Source: Antedon mediterranea
Taxonomy: Eukaryota; Echinodermata; Crinoidea; Comatulida; Antedonidae
DNA length: 64,000 nucleotides
Direction of reading: 5' to 3'
Assembly (NCBI RefSeq): GCF_964355755.1
Contig: NC_092674.1
Span: 3,663,001-3,727,000 of the forward strand
The notes under the pieces are model-generated. The model searched no databases. It was not told the DNA's origin and saw only the letters and a program-made list of their open reading frames with translations. Shown here piece after piece: positions 30,401 to 42,700 of the stretch; position 1 is the first letter of the stretch, and every line of letters starts with the position of its first letter. The position numbers and the translations under genes were made by a program.

Positions 30401-30629
30401 CGCCCGTCACTTTTTTAGGTTAGCCTAGGCTACATTACAACTAGCCGCCTACAGCTAGCAATCTATCTAGGCCTAGCTAGTTTAAGCTTTAATAACAATA
30501 TTCATCTAAACTATGGTAGAAAGATACACAAATACATTTTACTGGATATAAATACTTAATATAACTTACTATTTTGTTTTCATCAAAAACAAACTCTTCT
30601 AAATTTTCGAGGTACATATCCCCCGCCAT
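24468..30629 (-). CDS. POLD3: DNA polymerase delta subunit 3 (p66/p68), 10 exons, complete
   Basis: Exons in transcript order: 30570-30629, 28530-28585, 28058-28160, 27666-27705, 27296-27434, 26140-26488, 25782-26043, 25556-25618, 24893-25093, 24468-24649. The joined CDS is 1455 nt (484 aa; human 466 aa). The N-terminal winged-helix region that binds POLD2 is clear: MAGDMYLENLEEFVFDENKI, VTYKWLS, LNVTYFVSG, VHIYSVQKSQLKD, IKCAAAK. A long, charged, disordered middle follows (SAMDMFTSMKSKK, KGMLAFMSKK, SDSDEEG, NPKKKRRRI as a likely nuclear signal), then VTEKYFEYE. The last residues QKSIMSFFKKS are a canonical PIP box (Q..I..FF) for PCNA binding. Family role: accessory subunit of Pol delta (and Pol zeta) in nuclear replication and repair. 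The exon 3 donor is GC (AAG|GCGAGT); all other introns are GT-AG. The start is fixed by homology and the short leader to the divergent FECH gene. Intron 1 carries the GC-palindrome foldback. Confidence 0.95.
25255..25370 (+). mobile_element. tRNA-like SINE head, fragment
   Basis: TTTGGTCGAGTGG (box A-like, from 25302) and CCCTGGGTTCGAGGTC (box B-like, near 25343) are spaced as in a Ser/Leu-type tRNA, but no acceptor stem pairs. A decayed SINE head is likelier than a tRNA gene. In POLD3 intron 8. Confidence 0.4.
26823..27285 (+). mobile_element. MITE family A interrupted by another MITE
   Basis: AGCTCTGTTTACACTATCAA to GTGTAGACAGAGCT, TA-flanked, split by a 317-bp insert plus 9-bp duplication (26894-27219). 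In POLD3 intron 5, ending 11 bp before exon 5. Confidence 0.85.
26894..27210 (+). mobile_element. MITE family H, 14-bp perfect TIRs, 9-bp target duplication
   Basis: CTTTCTTTCCTAGG at the left and CCTAGGAAAGAAAG at the right. ATATTACAT is duplicated at 26885-26893 and 27211-27219. The 317-bp interior is AT-rich and noncoding. A 9-bp duplication fits Mutator- or Merlin-type transposases; the superfamily is not settled. Confidence 0.8.
27781..27935 (+). mobile_element. MITE family A, full-length
   Basis: AGCTCTGTCTACACTATTAA to GATAGTGTGGACAGAGATT; contains CATATCACTACCA repeats. POLD3 intron 3. Confidence 0.9.
28346..28508 (+). mobile_element. MITE family A, full-length
   Basis: AAGCTCTGTCTACACTATCA to GTGTAGCCTAGACAGATTT; the right TIR has a small insertion (CCTA). 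POLD3 intron 2, ending 22 bp from exon 2. Confidence 0.85.
28691..28766 (-). repeat. 22-bp GC-palindrome array, left arm (4 copies)
   Basis: GGCGGCCGCC at 28691, 28713 and 28735, then GGCTGCCGCC at 28757, every 22 bp, in opposite orientation to the right array. Confidence 0.95.
29743..30308 (+). repeat. 22-bp GC-palindrome array, right arm (26 exact copies)
   Basis: GGCGGCCGCC occurs at 29749 and every 22 bp up to 30299, joined by AGATAATTAAGT. That is 26 copies with no visible change. Each unit contains the octamer GCGGCCGC (NotI site) and two CpGs in an otherwise AT-rich region. Confidence 0.97.
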
Positions 30630-30890
30630 TCTATCCAAAACATTGAAAAATCCGCGAAATAACCGGAAATGGCAAACATTGTTTTTCACTGCGGTTCGGC
30701 ACGATATTATTGTACGTTAGAGATTAACAAGGCAGTAACTTACCAATTACCAACTGTGTCACGCTTCATTTCACCTTAGGTAATGGAATGATTGTAGAAG
30801 GACCTTCAGGTGTTGTTGAAGATTGGAGTTGTATGACTTTGCATATTTATTAATTTCATGCCTGGATGAACTAAAAATTAATTTTTTAAT
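30630..30890. promoter_or_regulatory. Divergent POLD3/FECH promoter region
   Basis: Only 261 bp separate the two start codons on opposite strands, so both genes must be started from here (5'-UTR introns aside). No TATA box stands at a convincing distance from either gene. CCAATTACCAACTGTGTCAC is present near 30745. That it acts as one shared promoter is inference. Confidence 0.6.
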
Positions 30891-32135
30891 ATGTATTCTA
30901 ATTATGGATATCGGACATTGTCTACATTTGCAAGAAAGGCATGTTTATCTATGTCTAATGTTAGGCCTACGATATTTGCAAGATGCATTCAAAGTGGTGT
31001 AGAAAAGTCAGCACAGCAACAACAAACAGCTGCTGACGTACAGCTTAGCAAACCAAAGACCGGTATTATGTTATTCAATATGGGAGGGCCTGAAAATACC
31101 GATGAGGTCCATGATTTTCTGCTTCGCCTTTTTACTGATCGTGACATCATCAGACTGCCAGCGCAAAGTACTTTAGCTCCGTGGATTGCAAAGAGAAGAA
31201 CTCCAAAAATCCAAGAACAATATAGCAAGATAGGGGGTGGGTCTCCTATCAAAAAGTGGACAAATATCCAAGGCAAGAAACTTGTACAAATCTTGGATAA
31301 AATCAGTCCCGATTCAGCACCTCATAAATATTACATTGGTTTTCGTTACGCCAAACCGTATACTGAGGATACAATAGACGAAATGGAAAAGGACGGACTA
31401 GAACGAGCAATAGCGTTTAGTCAGTACCCGCAGTACAGCTGCTCAACAGCTGGCAGCAGTCTTAATTCAATGTTTCGTCATTACAACAAGCGACGAATCG
31501 CTGGACACGAGAACCGCATTCAATGGAGCATCATCGATCGATGGGCCACGCATCCGGGCCTCATAAAAGCATTCGCAGAACAAATTAAAGCCCAACTGAA
31601 AACATTCCCGCAGGATAAACAGGAAGAGGTTGTCCTTCTATTCTCAGCTCATTCTCTCCCTATGATGGCAGTCAATCGAGGTGATCCTTATCCGCAAGAG
31701 GTTGCTGCCACCGTTCACCGAGTCATGGAACATCTAAATTTCTCACATCAGTATCGTCTTGTCTGGCAGTCGAAGGTGGGACCGGCAGCGTGGCTTGGAC
31801 CACAGACCGATGAAGCTATAAAAGGATTGTGTCGCAATGGTCGCAAGAACATGATGTTGATTCCGATTGCGTTTGTCAATGATCATATTGAAACTCTGTA
31901 TGAACTAGATTTAGAATATGCCACAGAACTTGCCGAGGAATGTGGTGTAGAAAATATACGCCGTGCAGATAGTCTAAATGATAACGAAACATTTATTCAA
32001 GCAATGGCTGATATTGTGAAAAATCACTTAAAATCTGGCGAAATAAGCTCACGACAGCTAGGCCTACGATGCCCCATGTGTGACAATCCTGTTTGTGGAG
32101 AAACTAAACAATATTTTGCTAATCAAAAAATTTGA
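30891..32135 (+). CDS. FECH: Ferrochelatase, mitochondrial, single exon
   Basis: 414 aa. Catalyses insertion of Fe2+ into protoporphyrin IX, the last step of haem synthesis, at the matrix side of the inner mitochondrial membrane. Residues 1 to about 50 are an Arg/Lys/Ser-rich presequence without acidic residues up to about 37. The mature enzyme starts at [13 protein letters not shown]. Recognisable blocks: [45 protein letters not shown] (His254), [10 protein letters not shown] and [13 protein letters not shown] with the catalytic His332 and Glu334. Four cysteines for the animal [2Fe-2S] cluster are kept: Cys184 and [10 protein letters not shown] (394, 397, 402). The start is fixed by an in-frame TAA 12 nt upstream. 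There is no intron, unlike the multi-exon vertebrate gene. It is intact, so intron loss or a working retrocopy, not a pseudogene. Divergent from POLD3. Confidence 0.97.
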   Translation: MYSNYGYRTLSTFARKACLSMSNVRPTIFARCIQSGVEKSAQQQQTAADVQLSKPKTGIMLFNMGGPENTDEVHDFLLRLFTDRDIIRLPAQSTLAPWIAKRRTPKIQEQYSKIGGGSPIKKWTNIQGKKLVQILDKISPDSAPHKYYIGFRYAKPYTEDTIDEMEKDGLERAIAFSQYPQYSCSTAGSSLNSMFRHYNKRRIAGHENRIQWSIIDRWATHPGLIKAFAEQIKAQLKTFPQDKQEEVVLLFSAHSLPMMAVNRGDPYPQEVAATVHRVMEHLNFSHQYRLVWQSKVGPAAWLGPQTDEAIKGLCRNGRKNMMLIPIAFVNDHIETLYELDLEYATELAEECGVENIRRADSLNDNETFIQAMADIVKNHLKSGEISSRQLGLRCPMCDNPVCGETKQYFANQKI

Positions 32136-32378
32136 AATTAGAATTAGTTTACATTATAATGCATTAGGTTATTAGTACTGCACAAATTCAGGAATAAGCC
32201 CACCCTGTAGTTTAAGTTCACTCAAAATTTGCATATTCATTTTGATGCGTATTGTGTAACGAGGGCAAGCAACAATGTTTTGTACCGAAGTTGATAGTAA
32301 ATATTAGGCATGTACGAGTATAATCAGTACTGTAAAGTTAAAATCTTTCTTTCACCAAATAATTTTTTACACCTTAGT

Positions 32379-32384
32379 AATAAA
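32379..32384 (+). terminator. Candidate FECH polyadenylation signal
   Basis: AATAAA 244 nt after the FECH stop; another AATAAATAAA-like run follows near 32458. Either could be used. Confidence 0.4.
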
Positions 32385-33289
32385 GTAGTGTTGAATACTG
32401 TATTTGAAAAACCAAACACAAGTTTTGTTTTCTTGAAAAAACTTTTAAATATTAATATAATAAATAAACAAGACAAAATTATTTATACCAACCACGCACT
32501 ACACAAGTTACTGCATAATACAACCCTCAATAATGTCACTGTGACACCTGTATTTTAATTCTTGCCACCTGTATCATAACACAATGCTTGACACCTATAT
32601 AATGCTCGACACCTGTATGGTAAATTCTTGAAGGTTGACGATGGAAATTTCTCATCCTCGGAAATAAAAATTAAAATATAAATGCTAAAAATAAGACAAT
32701 GCAAAAAAACTGTCAGATAATCATCATTTTATTATTCAGATGCGTACACGACAAAATACAATAACCGATACATTTCACATAGATTTGGCGAATAAACGGG
32801 TGACACTGATACACCATTTCCAGTAAGTTTTAGGCGGGTTATAAGTAGCAATACTTGATATTATATTTGTCCTTTTAACTTGAACTATTACTGACCATGA
32901 TTCAATTATTACAAACAATGGCGTGACCAACAGGTTGTCAGTAATGTCTCACTATGTCACAAAAACACTCGCTTAACTGGACAATACTAACACCATTAGT
33001 ACAAGATCACAGTATGCCAACAAGAAAGTTGGTGGTGGCATCCAACCTAACTCTGAATCACTTAAGTACCATGATTGTCAAATCTTAAGTACAGTAAATT
33101 AGCCGTCGCATGTTTTGTGATCAGATGGTACACCTCGCAAGAAGGTTGTCCAGAAGACAGATATTAAGACAAGACAATAATCAGAGCCGTAGCCAGTATG
33201 AGGCAGACGAGGTGTCTGAAATTTTTGATTTTCACCACCCACCCTAATTCCCCAGCACAGATCATCATATTTTATATTAATAATTATAC

Positions 33290-33316
33290 CTATATATATA
33301 TATATATATATATATT
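33290..33316. repeat. Short (TA)n tract
   Basis: CTATATATATA run of about 26 bp between FECH and IQCJ-SCHIP1. Confidence 0.8.
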
Positions 33317-33805
33317 AATAATTATATTTAAAGCATCTTTGCCTCGTCTGTTTTTACCCTCTCGCTACTTCCTTGATAATATTTATCCCTTAGCATTTTC
33401 TTTTTGATTCAATCCATTAAAAAGAAGGATACAGTGACTTGTTCATTGAATGTTAGCAACCTCTAATGTCATTTATAAAAACCAGTTTCTACTTGGTAAA
33501 ATATCATGATTTATAATGATTATGCAAGATTTCAGCATTAGTGAAAATTCTGTTGAAAATAGTTTGATTTTTGATTTGCCAGACATCAACGCACACAGTC
33601 TCTAATGATAGCAGAACATTGACATTACAACATATTCTGCCTTCAGAAAGAATGAGAGACCCAGACCCTTTGTCTGACCCCTGACCTGACCCATTGTCTA
33701 ACCCGGGCATACAGGTCTGGATAGATTGCCAATACAATCATCATACTTGCAGATCATTATAATGTATTAATTTTTACAAATAACATTTTTCTGATATATA
33801 TGTTA

Positions 33806-33933
33806 AGCTCTGTCTACACTATCAAACTAGTTTGACAATAAAAGTAAATATGGTAGTGATATGACATCATCGTGTTGTTCATATATGGGCACATCATATT
33901 TTTTCATAAAGTTTGACAGTGTGGACAGAGCTT
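33806..33933 (+). mobile_element. MITE family A, full-length
   Basis: AGCTCTGTCTACACTATCAA to GACAGTGTGGACAGAGCTT, TA-flanked. Confidence 0.9.
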
Positions 33934-34262
33934 TAGATAACTTATTCCTCTCCAATCTCATCAAAATAAATAATCTCTGTACAGTACAAATCCTACTTAA
34001 GAAAACTGAATACTCTAAATAGGTCTAAAATATGCTATGTTCAAAACCAAAAATATATCTCTTAATAAAATCAAAATTGCATTTATTTTGGCAGGGGAAC
34101 ACAATGCATAGAAAAGTAAAGAAATAAATTCATCCTGATATTTAATCATTTTTCATCCTTTTTTTTTTTGCTATTCAGGATTTTTATCATCTTTTTATAG
34201 AAGATAATAAAAAAAAGGTTTGTAAAAAATATTGATATCAGCACAATGTCCTACCGGAGTTA

Positions 34263-34388
34263 AGCTCTGTCTACACTGTCTAAACTTTATGTGACAAAAT
34301 AAGTGTGATGTGCCCAGATATGTTAGTGATATGACATGGGCACATCACATTTTTTTGTCACATAAAGTTTGATAGTGTAGACAGAGCT
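34263..34388 (+). mobile_element. MITE family A, full-length
   Basis: AGCTCTGTCTACACTGTCTA to GTGTAGACAGAGCT, TA-flanked; long inner inverted repeat AAACTTTATGTGACAAAA. Confidence 0.9.
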
Positions 34389-35454
34389 TAAGACCAAATT
34401 CCTTAAATATAACCACCCAAAAATATGACCTGTGACATTATATAAAAATAACTTAAGGTAAAATAAAATATGCCATATTACTAATAATATAATACTGATC
34501 AAAATATGAAAAAAATATCAAAACTGGAATATGTTTTGAAAAATTGTGTACAGTATGTATTGATATATAAAAGTAAACAAAAGATTTTATGAAAACCTAA
34601 CCAATGTCTAGTAGTACTTTGAAGTAAGTAAAGAAAACAAATCTAAGTATATTAATTTAACTGTTATTAAGTAAACAATCGCTATATTATCCTATTATCA
34701 CTAACTTCATTTTAAAAAACACTTCAAATTATTTTTGTTATCTAAAAAAAATCAAACTATTGCTTGTTCACGACAAACCAAATTATTAAACAATAAAAAT
34801 AGAATTATTATTTTACAACAATGTGTTCACTATGATATATGTTATTAGTTATTTTGTACATATTATATAGCCTACCTCAACATTTAAACTAAGCACCTTG
34901 TTTCATAGTCTCGCCTCTTAAATTCGCTTGATATTTTTTATTTTAAGTTGATATGTACATAGCAGTTAACATTAACAAATTAAGTATATATACACATTTG
35001 TTATATCGCATAAAATCTTAAATACTCACATAATAACTAGCTAAAAATAGCAAATTATTATTTTTTTTAGTATATAGTGCCTATACTTGATTTTCAATTT
35101 TTTTTTAATGTAATCATTAAAACTAATCAGTGTGCTTGCCTACCAAAATCATAGGTTTGGGTTCTAATCCCAAATACTACTCAACTCATTTTGGTTCACA
35201 CCTACTGATTTGTTTTTCCATACTCTCAAAAACTTTAAATTTTTTTCTCCATTCTCCATTCAATAATTCCTAGTTATAATATTATATTGAAACCTTCTTA
35301 TTGAAACCTGTAAAGTACAGATATTATGATACAACATAGCAGCCACTATTGTTACAGTAAACATTTACTACTATAGACATTATACAATTATGCAGCGCTT
35401 ATGGTATTGTGGCTGCTAAAGTGGGTTTTGTAGCATGCCATCTCTTTAGTCTTA

Positions 35455-35598
35455 AGCTCTGTCTACACTATCAAACTAGTGTGATGTGCTTAAATATGGT
35501 AGTTATATGCTCAAATATGGTAGTGATGACATCACCATGCCTATATATGGGAACACATCACATTTTTCACATAAAGTTTGATAGGGTAGACAGAGCTT
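35455..35598 (+). mobile_element. MITE family A, full-length
   Basis: AGCTCTGTCTACACTATCAA to GATAGGGTAGACAGAGCTT. A second copy starts 48 bp downstream. Confidence 0.9.
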
Positions 35599-35645
35599 TA
35601 AAGCTAACACTGCCACAACGAAAAGTGTGATTGAGAATCTGCCTA

Positions 35646-35773
35646 AAGCTCTGTTTACACTATCAAACTAGTTTGTGATGTGCCCAAATATGGTAGTGAT
35701 ATGAGATCACCATGTACATATATGTGCACATCACTATTTTTGTCACATAAAGTTTGATAGTGTAGACAAAGCT
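35646..35773 (+). mobile_element. MITE family A, full-length
   Basis: AAGCTCTGTTTACACTATCA to GATAGTGTAGACAAAGCTT, TA-flanked. Confidence 0.9.
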
Positions 35774-36791
35774 TAAATAGTTGTTCAAGTTTCCCAGCAG
35801 GATATGTGAATATGAGGGCACATTCAGGCTTAGCAATTTATCCGGGTAAGTCCATTATCTACCCAGCATTTAGTAATAGCGATAATTAGTTCATGATCCA
35901 ACTTAGGCGGAAAATTAATTAATAAAGTCTGAACAGGCCCTAAAAGAGAAGGTTTTTATAAGGAATCCCTTGGAACTTGTATAGTAGAAACTCCTATCGT
36001 GGTACCCATTTATACACATGGGTGACATGACCAGAATCAAACTGATTCCACTGATTATGGGATGCCATGACACTAATTCCTTATACATTAGTATACGATA
36101 ATTTAAGGAGTACAAATATTCATTCTAACTATTAATGTCATATATAAACATCATGATTAATATTAAGAGCTGCAGCATAATTCACAGAGCACTTTTGGCA
36201 CAATTTGCTGCTCATACAAACATAATTCTTCAACTTAATATTTTCTATTATTGCTCGATCTTTAAAATGACATTATACTGGCATTTCAGAATATACTTTA
36301 TACATATATTGTAATATTCAATGTGGACAGCTTTCATAGGTTAAATCAATCATGAAAATAACTAGAAGTTTGTATTTGTGATCTAAAATACAGGTTTTCA
36401 AGTTTAACGATACATGCACTTTATTCCATTTCAGTGTCTTCCCAAAGCTTAGTTGATACAGGTGCATATCAGCAGAAGCCATGTATATAAGCTATACTCA
36501 GATAGTAACATCAGGGAAGAGTTACTCTTCCCTGATAACATACACAGTGGCATACAGTAGTTTAATAGCATATTGACGATTAACATATTTTAAAGATAAT
36601 TTATATATCTAATTATTATGTATTATTAATATTATGTATCTTATTTTTGCAATTACATAGCCATAGTGTTCAGTCCAGCTGATATACAAAAAACCCTTCA
36701 AGAAAATTCCATCCATATAAATAAAATATCATTATTAAATTATAAAATTCACGATAACCAAATAAGGTAACCAATTTGCATATTATATGAA

Positions 36792-39700
36792 TCACCTGTA
36801 CCAATAGCGAACACCAGCAGATTTGACCCATGACACTTCGGGACTAGGCATGACACTTTCCGTGTCAGTCATACTCCCCGTTGACTTAAAACTGCTTGGA
36901 CTTAGCGAACTCAAGGTCATCCTGGCCGTGCTCGGGCTCGTTGGAGACTGACTTGAATTCTGCGATGAACTTCGACTGACACGTGATGGATTAGATGCTA
37001 CTGATGACGACCGACTGAAACCGCACAGACATTTAGGTCCGGACGGTAGGGATCTTGTTAGAAGTTTGCGCAAGGAGTCGTAATGGCGTTTATGGCCATT
37101 TTCCAGACAACACTCTTCTAACAAGTTGTTGTTGCTCCTGCTGTTCGGCTGCATGTCTGTGAAACAAAATAAAAAGTATTTATTATAATCCATTTCCCAC
37201 ATATTTATTATAAAAATGGCGATATTTTTTCCATTTCCCACATATTTATTCAGTAATGTAACTTTGGCGCTCACTAGATGCATGACGTTGTCTCAAACAA
37301 AACAAAACTATACTTTACTATTCCAATAATGGTTAAATGAGGATGAAGGCAATATGACCATAATGATATGGTGATGATAGAGGAATCTATATGACAATAA
37401 CAATGAGATTATTGTGATGTTGATAAAAAAATGACAACCATCATGATTTTAATAATGATAATAATAATTAAACACAATTTTCAAACATACATATAGGGGC
37501 CAGATAACTACTCTAACATATTCAATTTATATAACTGAATATTGGGTTTAATGTATTTATATTAGACAATTACAGAACTTGACAACCAGCCACAGTTGGA
37601 GGATGCTTTGAAAGTCAGGTGATTTTGTCACATTTTCCGTACCATACTCCACACATCTCGTCAGAGGTATACCATAAATATTACCTCAACTCAGTAATAG
37701 TTATAGCCTCCAAGAAGGCCTCCCAAATGGACTGATCATCAACTTCTACAATCACCAGGAAAGGCAAGTACAGATTAAATACATCACGTCTAAATATGAT
37801 GGTGGTTTTACTATAAAGCTCTGTCTACACTATCAAACATGCCCAAATATGGTAGTGATATACCCAAATATGTTAGTGATATGACATCATCATGCCCATA
37901 TATTTTTTGTCACATAAAGTTTGATAGTGTATACAGAGCTTTACGTCATGCAAATACAAAAAATAGCTGTTACTACTTACAAAATAAACTGGATTTCGTA
38001 AAATTACAAGAAGCACTTTGGGTGGAAGAACGTAAATACAAAATACACTAATTCATGCAATAAATTATAATGTCATGTGACTAAAGTCATGTGACGAAAC
38101 CAAAATAAATCAAAATACTGCAAAGTCATTGTGAATCTGAAACTGAAAAGTGTAAAAAATAATCAAAATAAGATAAAATAATAATCTGATCTGAATTTTA
38201 CACAAAATACACAATAAAGCATATTTAACAGTTTATATTAAAAGCAGTATCAAATGCTACAGCATTAAATGTAAAAATATTAAGTGACAATCTATGTGGT
38301 GATCTTAATCATTAATAAATATATACATATTAATATTTTGAATGTAACATTATCATGTATGGAGTTACAATTTACATTAAAAAAAACAAAGGTTGTTTAC
38401 AGTAATATTGTGTTTGCACTACTTCTTGAACCAATTTACATAGATTTCTACAATGTATTTCCCAAATGCACACAAGAATATCGATGGCATTTGAGGCATC
38501 CCAGCTGACATAGGTTGGCTGAATATTGCAAGCCTCGATGTTGTTGTCCACGTTCAAATTCCATCATAATTATAATTTATTATATTACAATGCTGGCAAC
38601 ATTTATTAAAATAATTTACAATGAAAATCATCTATTTTTAATCACTTCTTCTAAATGAGTACTATAGAAGGCAATGGTTGTAATAAGACAATTAATAATA
38701 CAAAAATTATCCATTTTGTTTACTGACATAAGCACTCATTTGGTCCACACCAGCTATGTATATTACATAATTTCATTTAAAAAGTAAATAATGTAATAGA
38801 TTACAACAAAACTGAAAAAATATAAAGCAAGAAATAGCACATAATTAATGAAACAGTCGAAATTGATTTTAGTCAACTTTTAGGTAACGATTGATTATTA
38901 ATTTTCTTGTCATGCATGATTTTAAATTGAGCAGGAATAATTAAGTATTTGATGTATGAAATAAATACATTGAATCGACAGAAATCTCATTTCCAAAAAA
39001 AAAAAAAATTATTTGATTCAAATTGCATTTTACTATGGAATTAAGCCCTAGAAATTTTGTGATAAATATTTTTTTCCATGAAATTAAACCCAAATTGTTG
39101 TTTATAAATATTTTTTCCAGGTTGTTTGTTGTATTTCAACATGTATTCATAGTGCAGGTTAAAGACATTCTATTTTACAACAATAGCTGGTTCCTGTGAT
39201 TTTGGTGGAAGAAGAATTTTAAGAGACCCACCAAAACTCTGATAAAACGCTCCTGGTTTAGAAACCCTAAGTGGCCCTCCAATGCTGGACATATTTTTAT
39301 GCCTGTATTTTACTCTTGGCACTGCTCAGGGGCCCCATACACTCCGAGCCTCTGGGTTTAGCCAGTGATGAGCGCGCTCATAGCCGTTACACCAAAAATC
39401 TTTCAAAAATAAAATAAGCAAATTTTGAAGATGATAAATTTATCTAAAGAGCTGGGAGGTAAAAATAAAATGTGAAAAATTACGGTTAGATATAAAAAAA
39501 ATTGAAATGGTAAACAGGTTTTTGAAGAGCAGATTAAACAGGTTTCACAATGACAGCAATAGGGTTTGATTTATTTTGGTTCCGACTCACTCATGTGTAT
39601 CCACCTCGTTAAGTCCTCGATGTCAATCAACTTAGAGTCTTGCTCGTTTTTTAGTTCATCCCTCGCTATCAATAGTTCCACTAATTCTTCATTCCAGGCT

Positions 39701-42700
39701 ACAAAAATAAGAAAAAAAAATCATGTACTAATTTAAAAATCAATTAATTTTTTTTTTATAAATATAGTGGAACCCCTTTCAGGACCAAACAAAGTGTCCC
39801 TTTGATGGGGGGTGATGTCCCCTGATAAGGAATTGACTAGTTTTATGACAAAAAAATGTGATGTGCCCATGGACATGGTGATCATATCACTACCATATTT
39901 GGGCAAATAACACTGTTTGTTTGTCAAGCTAGTTTGATAGTGTGGACAGAGCTTTATGAAAAATGAGCTTTACAGAAAAGGTATACAAATGTAACAATAA
40001 TTGTTTTAATAGCAATATAATAGCAATCTTTTAAATAGGGGTGTTACTGTCCCCTTATATGGACGTCATCTATAGGAGTGTTCAACAAGGAGTTCTAATA
40101 TATTTATATAGAAAATAGTTTTTAAAATCATTTAGGCTCCTGGTGGTAACGATTGTTATGGAAACAGTGACGATATCAATTTTTATGCAGCTCAGTAGCC
40201 AGCATTACATCCCAGGGCTAGTATATCATTCATTAGCTTAATTCCTAACATGGGTAATTTGTAATTGGTTAAGTAGAAAATACAGATTATTGGATGTCAG
40301 TAAAGAATTAGCTAAGCAGTGCAGATTGGAACACCACTAATTTAATAGCCTCATTCTTAAGGATCACCTTAAGAGAACTTGACAAGTATTCTGAGATTGT
40401 CCCTTAAACATAAATAATAATTCCAAGTTAATAAGATATTAATCTGCAAAATCAGCAACTATTAGATAATCTTACAAATCACAACAATTGTGTTTTCTTT
40501 ATTGCTTACAAATATAATTAATAATGCATTTGAAAGGTCATTGGTCAAGGTCAAGGCAAAAAGAAATATAAATTTCATATGACATAGATCAAATATCGAA
40601 TATATGCAATAATATTAATATCTATTCGTGTATGAATGTAAAAATGAATGACTGAATAAAAGAAATGAATTAATAGATGGATGAGGGGATATATAAAGAA
40701 ATGAATGAATATATAAATGTACAAAAGATAATGAAATTATGTAAATTTAGGAGTAGAGCGAGTAGGATAATTTTTTTTTTAATTGAAAACAAATTTATAC
40801 AGGATAAAAAGATATCAGGTACTGTATATATAGCACCTGTTTTTACATATGGTCCCGTTTTTAGAAAATAAAAGGTTAAAACATTGCTAAAAACAGTAAA
40901 ATAAGATAATAAATAATAAGAAATAAATATGTACATTATACAATAAAAGGAGTGAAAAAACAAAAAGGAATGATAAAAAAAATATAATTGACCTAAGCAC
41001 GGACATTTACTTAAACAGTGACAATAAAATAGTTACAAAGACAATTTCTAAAATGAATCCCTAAATAAAATCATTATCAAATAAAATTATAAAGCATTAC
41101 CTTTGATTCTGCGATGTAAATCATTTATAAGTATTCTGATCTTACTGCATGACATTGTGTGTAGGGTCTTGGTGCTTAGAGGCCGCCCACTTAAGGCAGG
41201 AGACACATCTGATAAACCTTTTACTCCAGCCTACAATTAAAACAGTGAGAAAGTAACAAATAAGAGGCAGGGAGCTGTCTGAGGCATTGTTCCAAAATAA
41301 CGTTTCAAATTCATCATTAAGGCTATAGGAGAAACACTATAACATTTAGGAAACCTTCTATCTAAAGCTCTGTCTGCAATATCAAACTTTATGCGACAAA
41401 AAAATGTGATATGCACATATATGGACACGATGATGTCATATCACTACCATATTTGAGCATATCACTACCATATTTGGGCACATCACACTTTTTTTGTCGA
41501 ACAAGTTTGATAGTGTAGACAGAGGTTTAGGCATTGTTCCAATTGGCGTGAAATGTGATGTGCCCATATATGGACATGATGATGTCATATCACTACCAAA
41601 TTTGTGCATATCACTACCATATTTGTGCATATCACTACCATATTTGGGCACATCACATTTAGTTTGATAGTGTAGACAGAGCTTCACTCAGAGCTGTGAT
41701 TTACATATCAGTTGAAAGCTATTAATGAAATGAATAAATTACAGATTAGGTTCCCCATATCATTTGCAGGCTATTGACGATGTATAGGTTTTTGTATATA
41801 TTAAGAGTCTTTATGCAATAAATTAATCTGTGAGATATACTCCTGGTTCACATGGATCTATGTCAATTGGAAATGGATTATCTACCGAAAATCTACTTGG
41901 GTTGAATGTACAACTTTCCTATAATAATAATAATGGTTCACATGGACTTATGTAAACCTAAAACAGATAATTATGTGGAAAAAGAATAATTAGTATTTTC
42001 TTATAATTTTTGAATAAAAAGATTGAATACAACAAATTGCATTTGATCATCTTATTAGCAATCTTTCATTTTTACAACTACACAGCTGTCTAATCAAAAT
42101 GTAATTCTGTGCATCCTCAGAAATATATATGCATGCAAAAATTATTTTACATAGTTGTGTGATGCAGAATGACTTTTCGACTCAACAGATTGAGTTAATA
42201 ATAATAACAACCAGTATTAGACTGTTAAATAAAGCTTCCAAATAAATTAGCTCATGGGTCATATAGTATCAAGAATTATGAATTTTGTAGATTTAAGATG
42301 TTACGTTTAAACGTGATTTGATTTGTGTACTTTATAATTAATTATTACTATGTATTTTTGAAAATGTATTTTTCAGGTCATTGATGAAATTGCCTCACGC
42401 AGGATGAATAAAGAATTTAAAATTGAAATAACCACCATTATTCTTCAATACGACATGCAAGCCATGATAATTGCAAGCATTACACTTTGACTTGTACAAA
42501 AAGCTTACAAATTCAGTAACTGGAGAGAGCTTCTTTCCATGAACCTTCTCAATCTCCAGCTGCATCCTTGCCATTGGTTCTGCCTGTGCCAGTGCTATCT
42601 TAGCCTCATCCTGCAGACGAGCTTGCCTCGCTTCAAAGTCTTCATCAGCCTTTGTGACAGTGACATCAGGATTCTGTAAAATTAAACTTTATTTTTAAAA

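Larger units (their letters stand above)
32136..36791. other. Convergent intergenic stretch FECH / IQCJ-SCHIP1
   Basis: Should hold the 3' UTRs of both convergent genes. Besides four family A MITEs and the TA tract it is AT-rich, without a coding exon I can support. Near 36000 a stretch (GGTACCCATTTATACACATG) resembles one near 51950 (GGTACCCATTGTATACCTGG), probably another dispersed repeat. Confidence 0.45.

Noticed and set aside
30989-31276. Minus-strand 95-codon frame
   Set aside because: Antisense shadow of ferrochelatase.
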